From Granulicella sp. UBA5172 (GTDB lineage Bacteria > Acidobacteriota > Terriglobia > Terriglobales > Acidobacteriaceae): a stretch of DNA of 5,192 bases. The notes below the pieces were generated by a model. It saw only the letters and a list, made by a program, of their open reading frames with translations. It did no database searches and had not been told where the DNA came from. The position numbers and the translations under genes are program-made. The stretch spans positions 11,955 to 17,146 of the forward strand of contig DHWW01000187.1 of the NCBI GenBank assembly GCA_002413385.1, in the 5' to 3' direction. Below are positions 1 through 5,192 of the stretch, piece after piece (position 1 is the stretch's first letter; the number at the start of each line of letters is the position of its first letter).

Positions 1-1472
1 CCGACTTCGGTCCCCGTATCGGCTTCGCCTGGTCTCCTGACCTCGGTGCTATCTCGGGTGGCAGCGCCCATAAGCTCTCCATCCGTGGCGGCTTCGGTAT
101 CTACTACAACCGTAGCGAGGAAGAGACCTCCCTCAACAACCTCGAGTCCGCACCGTTCGGTATCTCCTCTAATGGCGCTGGTGACTTCGGTGCACAGGCT
201 CCCGGCTTCGCCAATCCTTATCAGGATCTGGATACGAGCGCGGTCTATGCCAACAAGTTCCCTTACACCTTCCCCACCAAGGGCCAGACGATCGATTTCT
301 CCATCTTCGAGCCTCTCGCCCCAAATACCTACGACAAGAACTTCCGCTCGCCCACCTCGGATAACTTCCAGATCACAGTGGAACGCGAGTTCCCTTCGCA
401 TGTCATCGCTCGCCTCAGCTACGTTGGTGCCCTGGGCCGTCATAATCAGACCGTCTATAACGGCAACCCCATCACCCAGGCGGGTCACGATGCTTGCCTT
501 GCTGACACCGCAAAGTGCGGCAGTCCCAAAACATCCGGGTATCGCAACCTGCAGGACTACTTCTACACCAGCCACACCCAGTACGGGATCATTGACCCCA
601 ATACCGGTATCCCTGCCTTCCCTGTGGTCGGCGTCGTAACCTCACAGGGCACCTCAAACTACAACTCCTTCCAGGCCAGCGTTGAGAAGGGCCTCTCCCA
701 CGGCTTCCAGTTCCAGCTCAGCTACACGCTCGCTCATTCCCTGGACGATACGTCCAGCTATGAGAACGGCGGTTACGGCGGTTCCAACGGCCGTGGCTAT
801 AACCAGTTCAACAAGAGCCTCAACTACGGCAACTCGTCCTTCGACGCTCGCCACCGTCTCGTCTTCGCTCCTATCTACACCGTTCCCACCTTCGCTGGCC
901 ACAGCGCCTTCTCGCCCATCAACCTGGCTCTCTCAGGCTGGCAGGTGAGCGGTATCTCCTCCATGGCCACGGGCTTCCCGTTCGATATCTCCTACGGCGG
1001 TGGTTCTTCCAACTCCCTCTGGTGCTCCTCCAGCTTCGCCTTCTATGCCTGCCCGGATGAGCCCAACCAGACCGGAACGATCGCTCTCGCGAACCCGCGC
1101 ACCTTCGTCCCCGGAACCAACCGCACCCGCTGGTTCACCGCCACCACCTCTGGCCTCTCGCAGGCTCCTCTCGGTCAGTTTGGTACCCTCAGCCGCAACA
1201 AGTACCATGGCCCGGGCAGCATCAACACCAACCTGATCATCGCCAAGAACTTCAACCTTCGTGCCGACGGTACCATGCGCCTCCAGATTCGTATGGAGAG
1301 CGACAACGTCTTCAACCACACCAACTTCAACAATCCGTCAGGCGGCGTCACCAGCACCACCAACGGCGAGACCCTTACTGCCCCGGGTACTCTCTCCTAC
1401 GGCAGCGCAGGTATGATCTCCGGTGCAGGTCTAGCCCGCCAGACACAGCTGGCTGCGAAGTTCTACTTCTAA
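1..1472 (+). CDS. Oar-like TonB-dependent receptor, C-terminal part (5' truncated by window edge)
   Basis: This is the outer-membrane beta-barrel part of a large TonB-dependent receptor of the Oar/carboxypeptidase-regulatory-like type. The reading frame is open from base 3 to the TAA at 1470-1472, giving 489 residues with no start inside the window that needs to be invoked. Seen in the sequence: a periplasmic-turn motif DFGPRIGF at residues 1-8, 'SIRGGFGIYY' soon after, 'SNYNSFQASVEKG' near 218-230, 'LSYTLAHSLDD' near 239-249, 'FDARHRLVF' near 280-288, 'LSGWQVSGI' near 310-318, and a C-terminal strand ending in KFYF, the aromatic end expected for BAM-assembled barrels. Its only four cysteines form two close pairs (165/172 and 341/350). 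The substrate is unknown; relatives are often guessed to take up polymers or complex carbohydrates. Alignment to the receptor at 2887 suggests about 625 residues lie upstream. Codon use is strongly C-ending (one TTT, at 1179-1181), consistent with high expression. A terminator follows directly. Confidence 0.93.
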   Translation, partial: DFGPRIGFAWSPDLGAISGGSAHKLSIRGGFGIYYNRSEEETSLNNLESAPFGISSNGAGDFGAQAPGFANPYQDLDTSAVYANKFPYTFPTKGQTIDFSIFEPLAPNTYDKNFRSPTSDNFQITVEREFPSHVIARLSYVGALGRHNQTVYNGNPITQAGHDACLADTAKCGSPKTSGYRNLQDYFYTSHTQYGIIDPNTGIPAFPVVGVVTSQGTSNYNSFQASVEKGLSHGFQFQLSYTLAHSLDDTSSYENGGYGGSNGRGYNQFNKSLNYGNSSFDARHRLVFAPIYTVPTFAGHSAFSPINLALSGWQVSGISSMATGFPFDISYGGGSSNSLWCSSSFAFYACPDEPNQTGTIALANPRTFVPGTNRTRWFTATTSGLSQAPLGQFGTLSRNKYHGPGSINTNLIIAKNFNLRADGTMRLQIRMESDNVFNHTNFNNPSGGVTSTTNGETLTAPGTLSYGSAGMISGAGLARQTQLAAKFYF

Positions 1473-1491
1473 TCGGACGCTGTTGTCCGAT
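1472..1491 (+). other. Stem-loop overlapping the receptor stop codon
   Basis: A perfect 7-bp inverted repeat (ATCGGAC ... GTCCGAT) with a 6-nt loop begins at the last base of the TAA stop codon. It lies five bases before the intrinsic terminator and has no T-run of its own, so it is not a terminator by itself. It could protect the 3' end of the receptor mRNA from exonucleases or help pause polymerase. The structure is seen directly; the role is inferred. Confidence 0.5.
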
Positions 1492-1496
1492 ATTCC

Positions 1497-1526
1497 AAGA
1501 GGCACCCTTCGGGGTGCCTCTTTTTT
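1497..1526 (+). terminator. Intrinsic (Rho-independent) terminator of the left receptor gene
   Basis: The stem AAGAGGCACCC (1497-1507) pairs perfectly over 11 bp with GGGTGCCTCTT (1512-1522). It is closed by a C(UUCG)G tetraloop (loop 1508-1511), one of the most stable RNA tetraloops, and the T tract runs from 1521 to 1526. It sits 25 nt after the receptor stop codon. Read on the other strand, the hairpin is followed only by TT, so it should work poorly for the converging cobO transcript. Confidence 0.93.
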
Positions 1527-1531
1527 GTCCT

Positions 1532-1559
1532 GACAGCCTGGAACTATGCTTAAGCTGTC
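1532..1559. other. Inverted repeat in the convergent intergenic spacer
   Basis: GACAGC (1532-1537) and GCTGTC (1554-1559) form a 6-bp inverted repeat around a 16-nt loop that itself contains the palindrome GCTTAAGC (ending just inside the right arm). It lies between the receptor terminator and the 3' end of cobO. No T tract follows it in the cobO direction, so it is a poor terminator candidate. I see no better terminator for cobO in 1527-1599. The pairing is visible, but a chance origin is quite possible. Confidence 0.25.
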
Positions 1560-1599
1560 GATTTGCGACCCGAAACACGGCTGAATGCGCACTAAAACA

Positions 1600-2196
1600 C
1601 TAAAATTCAATGCCCCGCTGCGCCAGAATGCCCTTCTGATAGGCATGTTTCACCTCCCGCATCTCCGTCACCGTATCCGCCATTTCCACCAGCACCGGAT
1701 GCGCATTTCTGCCCGTAAGAATGACGTGCAGCATCTCCGGACGGCGTCGCAGAACGTCCGCAACTCGTTCAGGATCAAGCATTTTGTAGCCAATCGCGTA
1801 ATTGATCTCATCCAGCACGATGAGGTCCCAGTCGCCCGAAAGAATGGCCGCAGCGGCCTCATCCCAGGCAGCCTCCACCATGCGGAGATCCTCAGGATCG
1901 GCCTCCGCCCCTCCTACCTTCACAAACCCACGCCCCATCTGCTTCATCACGTAAGTAAAGCCAGCAGAGCCACTTAGCGCCTCAGCAGAGTCGAGTTCCC
2001 CATAGTGCCACGAGCCTTTAAGGAACTGCAGCACCAAAACACGCATTCCATTCCCGGCCGCCCGAAACGCCGTCCCCAGGGCAGCCGTAGTCTTTCCCTT
2101 TCCAGGGCCAGTATTAATCAGGACAAGTCCACGTCGCGAGTCATCCTGCGTGGACGGTGAGGAGGTCGATGCTTGGGATTCAGATTGTTCAGACAT
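1600..2196 (-). CDS. cobO: Corrinoid adenosyltransferase (cob(I)yrinic acid a,c-diamide adenosyltransferase, CobO/CobA/BtuR family)
   Basis: This cytoplasmic enzyme transfers the 5'-deoxyadenosyl group of ATP to the cobalt of reduced corrinoids, in adenosylcobalamin synthesis or salvage. The protein is 198 residues, the usual length. Visible motifs: P-loop TGPGKGKTT at 29-37, 'LVLQFLKG' at 54-61 followed by WHYGE, Walker-B-like LIVLDE at 125-130, VILTGR at 158-163, MADTVTEM at 172-179, and the family's C-terminal signature VKHAYQKGILAQRGIEF at 182-198. The first 22 residues are a polar Ser/Gln/Asp-rich tail of the kind seen before the P-loop in BtuR. The start is fixed: an in-frame TAG lies only one codon upstream of the ATG, and no other start codon occurs before the conserved core. 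No clear Shine-Dalgarno sequence precedes it. It lies 44 nt downstream of rlmH on the same strand and may be co-transcribed. No other cobalamin gene is in view. Confidence 0.95.
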   Translation of the reverse strand: MSEQSESQASTSSPSTQDDSRRGLVLINTGPGKGKTTAALGTAFRAAGNGMRVLVLQFLKGSWHYGELDSAEALSGSAGFTYVMKQMGRGFVKVGGAEADPEDLRMVEAAWDEAAAAILSGDWDLIVLDEINYAIGYKMLDPERVADVLRRRPEMLHVILTGRNAHPVLVEMADTVTEMREVKHAYQKGILAQRGIEF

Positions 2197-2240
2197 GGGC
2201 TAAGATTACCGGAAAACGCCGTTTATCGTGCTGCAAGCTG

Positions 2241-2693
2241 CTAATGCCCGCTATGGTATGGATGACCCGCACGAATTGTGAGTGCGCGATAAAGCTGCTC
2301 TGCCGCGACGACAGCCGCGAGTTCATGGGGGAGCGTAATACGGCCAAAAGCGATAGTTTTCGTTGCTGCGGCCAGCGCCGCTGCTGACCACCCGTTGGCG
2401 GGACCGATGGCGAGGATGAACTGTTGAACCCCGGAGTCTTGAACTGCGCCGAGGGTGGCTGCAAGTTCCTCGGAGCTGAGTTGCTTCCCGCGACTGTCGG
2501 CTAAAAGCAGCGCAGGACGCGTGCGAGAAGTGGTCTCCGAGACAAAAGCAAGCAGCGCAGCCTCGGTCGGGAAAACCCGAAAGCTGGAGGGATTATAGCG
2601 TGCGGCCCGGTCAAGGTAGAGCCGGAGGAGCTCAGCGGCAGGGCCACTGGGGCCAGCACGGTGCGATGAAACTAGGGTTAACAAAATCTTCAT
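2241..2693 (-). CDS. rlmH: 23S rRNA (pseudouridine(1915)-N(3))-methyltransferase RlmH
   Basis: RlmH is a small SPOUT-class methyltransferase that uses S-adenosylmethionine to methylate N3 of pseudouridine 1915 in helix 69 of 23S rRNA, on assembled 70S ribosomes, as a homodimer. The 150-residue length matches the family (about 155 in E. coli). Seen here: an MKILL start strand, 'LLLADSRGKQLSSEELA' at 62-78 matching the family's 'LD-x-x-GK-x-x-(S/T)-x-x-x-A' region, IGPANG at 96-101 at the cofactor knot, and the C-terminal signature ITLPHE (119-124), EQLYRA (132-137) and PYH (145-147). The knot glycine pair IGG usual in the family reads IGP here. The N-terminal half (10-60) is Ala/Ser-rich and diverged. 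A modest GGAAG lies about 11 nt before the ATG. In many bacteria rlmH follows nadD-rsfS; here it leads a probable unit with cobO and is divergent from a receptor gene. Confidence 0.9.
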   Translation of the reverse strand: MKILLTLVSSHRAGPSGPAAELLRLYLDRAARYNPSSFRVFPTEAALLAFVSETTSRTRPALLLADSRGKQLSSEELAATLGAVQDSGVQQFILAIGPANGWSAAALAAATKTIAFGRITLPHELAAVVAAEQLYRALTIRAGHPYHSGH

Positions 2694-2854
2694 AAGTCCA
2701 TAATTCTTCCAATATCCATAGTTGCATTGCGAGAATAGAATCCAACATGTATCGATAATCGCGCCGCATTCATGCTATGTCGAACATTCTGTTGGTGGTT
2801 ATGCATTGGTGCAACAACTGCGCGCACATCCTGTATCGAAGAAGTACGTGTAGT

Positions 2855-2870
2855 CCGCTTGGTAAGGCGG
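2855..2870 (+). promoter_or_regulatory. Small hairpin just upstream of the receptor ribosome binding site
   Basis: CCGCTT and AGGCGG can pair over six positions (one G-U) around the 4-nt loop GGTA. The hairpin ends five bases before the AGGAG Shine-Dalgarno sequence, so it would lie in the mRNA leader. It could shape ribosome access or mRNA stability. It is short and may be coincidental. Confidence 0.3.
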
Positions 2871-2875
2871 AACAC

Positions 2876-2880
2876 AGGAG
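2876..2880 (+). promoter_or_regulatory. Shine-Dalgarno sequence of the right receptor gene
   Basis: AGGAG lies 6 nt before the ATG at 2887, close to ideal spacing. Together with the lysine-plus-hydrophobic signal peptide that follows, it fixes the start there rather than at the in-frame ATG at codon 14, which would remove most of the signal peptide. Confidence 0.85.
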
Positions 2881-2886
2881 CGATAT

Positions 2887-5192
2887 ATGATTCCCAAGAA
2901 GTTGATTGTATTACTGGCACTACTAATGGTAAGCACCTTTGCAATAGGTCAGGCCATCTCGAGCAATGGCGGTTCAATTCAGGGAACCATTACCGATCCC
3001 AGCGGCGCTGCCATCCCGAGCGCGACGATCACAGTCAGTTCTCCGGACACCGGGTATACGCACACATTCAAGTCCAATTCTGCTGGCTATTACAGCCTCG
3101 GGCCACTAGTCCCCGGTAACTACGTCATCGCCGTGAGCGCGCCCTTGTTTCAGAGCTTGCGGTCAACAACCGTTGTTCGTACTGGCACGGTAACCAGCGG
3201 CGACGAAAAACTCTCGCTCGGGTCCCCAGATCAGGTGGTTACGGTAACGGCTGGCGCCCTGCAGATTAATACCGACCAGATCGGTGTTGCTGGCGTCGTC
3301 ACGCAGGAGCAGATCGATACGCTGCCGGTCAATGGCCGCAACATTCTCGATGTTGCGCAGATTCAGCCAGGCGTCATCCTTCAGTCGGGCATGACCTTCG
3401 ATCCTACGAAGGCAGGGTACTCGGCACTGTCGGTCAGCGGCGTCGGCGGTCGTACCACCCGTATCCTTCTGGATGGCCAGGACATCACGGATGAGACGGT
3501 CGGAACCACCATCTTCAATGTTCCCAGCGGTGCGGTTGGCGAGGTCCAGTTGAATCGCTCCACGCAGGACGTTTCTGGCTCAGTGACATCTACGGGTCAG
3601 GTGCTGATGTCAACCCGCTCGGGCACGAACTCCTTCCATGGCAACACGTTCTACAACTTCCAGGACTATCGCGCGGGCTTCGCGAGCGTGCAGGGCCTAC
3701 AGGCACCCTTTCAGCGTAACCAGTTTGGTGGATACGCTGGCGGTCCGATCTTCAAGGACAAGTTGTTCTTCTTTGGTGGCGGTGAGCGTATCGAGCAGAC
3801 AGAAGAAGATGTGGCTTCCGGCGCAAATCCACTTTTCCAGGCTATAGAGACTGAGTTTCCCTACACGCCAGCACCGTTCCATGACACCTTCAGCATGGCG
3901 CGCCTGGACTATTCCGCGCCGCACAACATCCACATGTTTGTTCGAGGAGCGTACAGCGTCAATTCTGACGACGCCACCTTCGGCTACGGCCCCTACCAGA
4001 TTTACCAGAACCGTGATAATGTACCGGCGATCGTGGGCGGCGCTGACCTTATTTCTGGCCGCTTCACCCACTCCCTCCGGTTTGGCTATGAGAAATTTCA
4101 TAATCTGCTGGTGGACGGCACGGCGGCTCTTGGAAACTCCATTTACAACCCTTCGACGGGCCCAGACAACCAGATCACACTGGTTGGCGATTTGAATTCT
4201 GGTCCGAACTTCCTTGCCCCTCAGGGAACTTATCAATCGGACAAGCAGTTCCGCTATGACGGCACGTACACAAGAAGCTCTCACAATATCAAGTTCGGCT
4301 TCGAGATGAACCGTATCCTCAATGGCGGCTTTGCCGCCTTCTATGGCCCGTCGTTGTATACGGTCCTCTCTGCTACTGCCGCCAACCAAGTGCCCTGCAA
4401 CGATGTCGCTGATGCGGCACCTTGCCCAAATAATCCCACTGAAGGTTACCTTTCCCCGCTCTATGTCATTGGTAATGGCAACGGATTTTTCTCCGAACGG
4501 CCTGGTTTCAATCTGCCTGGTGGTGGTGCCTTCAGCTGGCGCTTCGCGGCCTATCTTGGCGACACATGGAAGGTCACCGACTATCTGACCATTACAGCGG
4601 GTCTTCGCTGGAGTGTGGACACGGACCGCGCCAACCAGGATCTGCCGACGCCCCTGTGCTCCTCTGTCGATCCTTCGATGCAGTTCGCGGGTTGCACGGG
4701 CGACACACCGCTCTTTGATCAGTACCAGCAGGGACTGGGCGTTCGCACTCATCAACCGTATGGCGACGTCGGACCGCAATTGGGCTTTGTTGTCAGCCCA
4801 GGCAACCACAAGACGTCCATTCGCGGTGGCGCTGGCATTTACTACGAGAGTGACATATTCAACAACACGGGCAACGCACGTTCCGAGGTCATCCAGGCCA
4901 ATGGACCCTACTTTGCATACGGCCTCGCGTTCGCGGGTGGGTCAAGTATTGCACTGCCTGGCTTCGGAGTCGTTACGGCCGCTCCGGATGGAACGCCGGT
5001 TTCGACGATCCTAACGGAGTCCATCGCACATGCCGCTCCAGAGTTGAACGCGATCAAGGCGGAATATCAGACCAAGGTCAAGAATGCCCTTACGCCCAAT
5101 AGCAGCTACATCGGCACGGGCGGCGGTCTGTTTGCAAACAACATCTATGGCGGTCCTTATCTGGCCCCGTACTCCATCCAGATCAATGGCGG
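2887..5192 (+). CDS. Oar-like TonB-dependent receptor with carboxypeptidase-regulatory-like domain, N-terminal part (3' truncated by window edge)
   Basis: This outer-membrane TonB-dependent receptor has 768 codons in view, open without a stop to the window end. Order of parts: signal peptide 1-23 (MIPKK, a hydrophobic core, then cleavage after GQA); a carboxypeptidase-regulatory-like beta-sandwich domain at about 29-105 (SIQGTITDPSGAAIPSATI ... AGYYSLGPLVPGNY); a plug at about 115-250 with 'DTLPVNGRN' (144-152), 'ILLDGQDITDE' (193-203) and 'STRSGTNSFHG' (242-252); then the barrel, including 'NQFGGYAGGPIFKDKLFFF' (278-296) and the YGDVGPQLGF turn at 625-634. Its four cysteines fall into two close pairs (504/513, 591/603). 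I see no obvious TonB box. By alignment to the left receptor about 350 residues are missing. The substrate is unknown; the regulatory-like domain is common in acidobacterial and Bacteroidetes polymer-uptake receptors, but no partner gene such as a SusD-like protein is visible. Codon use is mixed, with about 15 TTT phenylalanines, unlike the left gene. It is divergent from rlmH. Confidence 0.95.
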   Translation, partial: MIPKKLIVLLALLMVSTFAIGQAISSNGGSIQGTITDPSGAAIPSATITVSSPDTGYTHTFKSNSAGYYSLGPLVPGNYVIAVSAPLFQSLRSTTVVRTGTVTSGDEKLSLGSPDQVVTVTAGALQINTDQIGVAGVVTQEQIDTLPVNGRNILDVAQIQPGVILQSGMTFDPTKAGYSALSVSGVGGRTTRILLDGQDITDETVGTTIFNVPSGAVGEVQLNRSTQDVSGSVTSTGQVLMSTRSGTNSFHGNTFYNFQDYRAGFASVQGLQAPFQRNQFGGYAGGPIFKDKLFFFGGGERIEQTEEDVASGANPLFQAIETEFPYTPAPFHDTFSMARLDYSAPHNIHMFVRGAYSVNSDDATFGYGPYQIYQNRDNVPAIVGGADLISGRFTHSLRFGYEKFHNLLVDGTAALGNSIYNPSTGPDNQITLVGDLNSGPNFLAPQGTYQSDKQFRYDGTYTRSSHNIKFGFEMNRILNGGFAAFYGPSLYTVLSATAANQVPCNDVADAAPCPNNPTEGYLSPLYVIGNGNGFFSERPGFNLPGGGAFSWRFAAYLGDTWKVTDYLTITAGLRWSVDTDRANQDLPTPLCSSVDPSMQFAGCTGDTPLFDQYQQGLGVRTHQPYGDVGPQLGFVVSPGNHKTSIRGGAGIYYESDIFNNTGNARSEVIQANGPYFAYGLAFAGGSSIALPGFGVVTAAPDGTPVSTILTESIAHAAPELNAIKAEYQTKVKNALTPNSSYIGTGGGLFANNIYGGPYLAPYSIQING

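Larger units (their letters stand above)
2694..2886. promoter_or_regulatory. Divergent intergenic region between rlmH and the right receptor gene
   Basis: These 193 bases separate two outward-reading genes, so promoters for both must lie here or be absent. The stretch 2694-2815 is visibly richer in A/T than its neighbours. A good -10-like hexamer, GATAAT (2754-2759), reads toward the receptor, but no convincing -35 sits 16-18 nt before it. On the other strand TTGCAC with CAGAAT 17 nt downstream is a weak candidate for rlmH. I found no B12-box consensus or other riboswitch signature. The promoter assignments are guesses; only the divergent arrangement is firm. Confidence 0.55.

Noticed and set aside
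46..639. Plus-strand open frame rich in Ser, Thr, Pro and Arg inside the left receptor
   Set aside because: It is a frame-shifted shadow of the receptor: low-complexity composition, no family motif, and the receptor frame is continuous across it.
1497..1526. Bidirectional terminator also serving cobO
   Set aside because: In the minus direction the stem is followed by only two T residues and then GG, so the U tract needed for release is absent.
1585..1977. Plus-strand open frame opposite cobO
   Set aside because: It is antisense to the conserved C-terminal half of CobO, His/Arg-rich, and has no recognisable domain.
2783..2796. GAAC ... GTT resembling a Gram-positive-type LexA box
   Set aside because: The half-sites are separated by five bases rather than four and the right half lacks the final C, so it does not fit the consensus.
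2748..2839. 8-bp direct repeat TGTATCGA at 2748-2755 and 2832-2839, 84 bp apart, as paired operator sites
   Set aside because: The spacing is near eight helical turns, but one such 8-mer repeat in a spacer of this size is readily expected by chance and neither copy has an extended palindrome in common.
2694..2886. Cobalamin riboswitch next to cobO and a TonB-dependent receptor
   Set aside because: I could not find a B12-box-like core, and 193 bp leaves little space for the full aptamer plus promoter.
3697..4809. Long open frame of 370 codons on the minus strand opposite the right receptor
   Set aside because: It lies fully antisense to a receptor frame with clear domain motifs, has an arginine/valine-rich composition without any recognisable family motif, and is explained by codon-position bias of the sense gene.

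Overview
The window looks like a piece of a chromosome from an Acidobacteriota species, probably a Terriglobia/Acidobacteriaceae-type soil bacterium. This rests on two large Oar-like TonB-dependent receptor genes. Each carries the sequence signatures typical of the big receptor expansions in that phylum: an N-terminal carboxypeptidase-regulatory-like domain, the plug phrase 'DTLPVNGRN', and barrel phrases such as 'SNYNSFQASVEKG' and 'FDARHRLVF'. The assignment comes from recognised protein style, not from a marker gene.

Layout from left to right. Positions 1-1472 (+) hold the C-terminal 489 codons of one receptor, ending in an aromatic residue as outer-membrane barrels do. It is followed at once by a small perfect hairpin (1472-1491) and a textbook intrinsic terminator with a UUCG tetraloop (1497-1526). 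Converging on it from the other strand is a probable two-gene unit, rlmH (2693-2241) then cobO (2196-1600), with a 44-nt gap. rlmH encodes the 23S rRNA pseudouridine-1915 N3-methyltransferase and cobO encodes the corrinoid adenosyltransferase. A 193-bp spacer (2694-2886) divides rlmH from a second Oar-like receptor gene that starts at 2887 (+) and runs off the right edge after 768 codons. That spacer must hold the divergent start signals for both directions.

The two receptors are paralogues. The first residues visible in the left one (D-F-G-P-R-I-G-F) align with residues 627-634 of the right one (D-V-G-P-Q-L-G-F), so together they show roughly one complete protein, estimated at about 1,100 residues. 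They differ in codon use: the left gene is strongly C-ending (a single TTT among its phenylalanine codons), while the right gene is mixed. This suggests different expression levels or histories.

Functionally, the receptors would sit in the outer membrane and import an unknown, probably large, substrate using TonB energy. RlmH acts on ribosomes and CobO makes adenosylcobalamin precursors in the cytoplasm. A link between cobO and the receptors (corrinoid uptake) is tempting, but nothing in the sequence supports it: there is no recognisable B12 riboswitch and the receptors are not BtuB-like. I found no CRISPR array, tRNA, insertion sequence, defence module or other clearly novel system. Most of the window is ordinary for this phylum.
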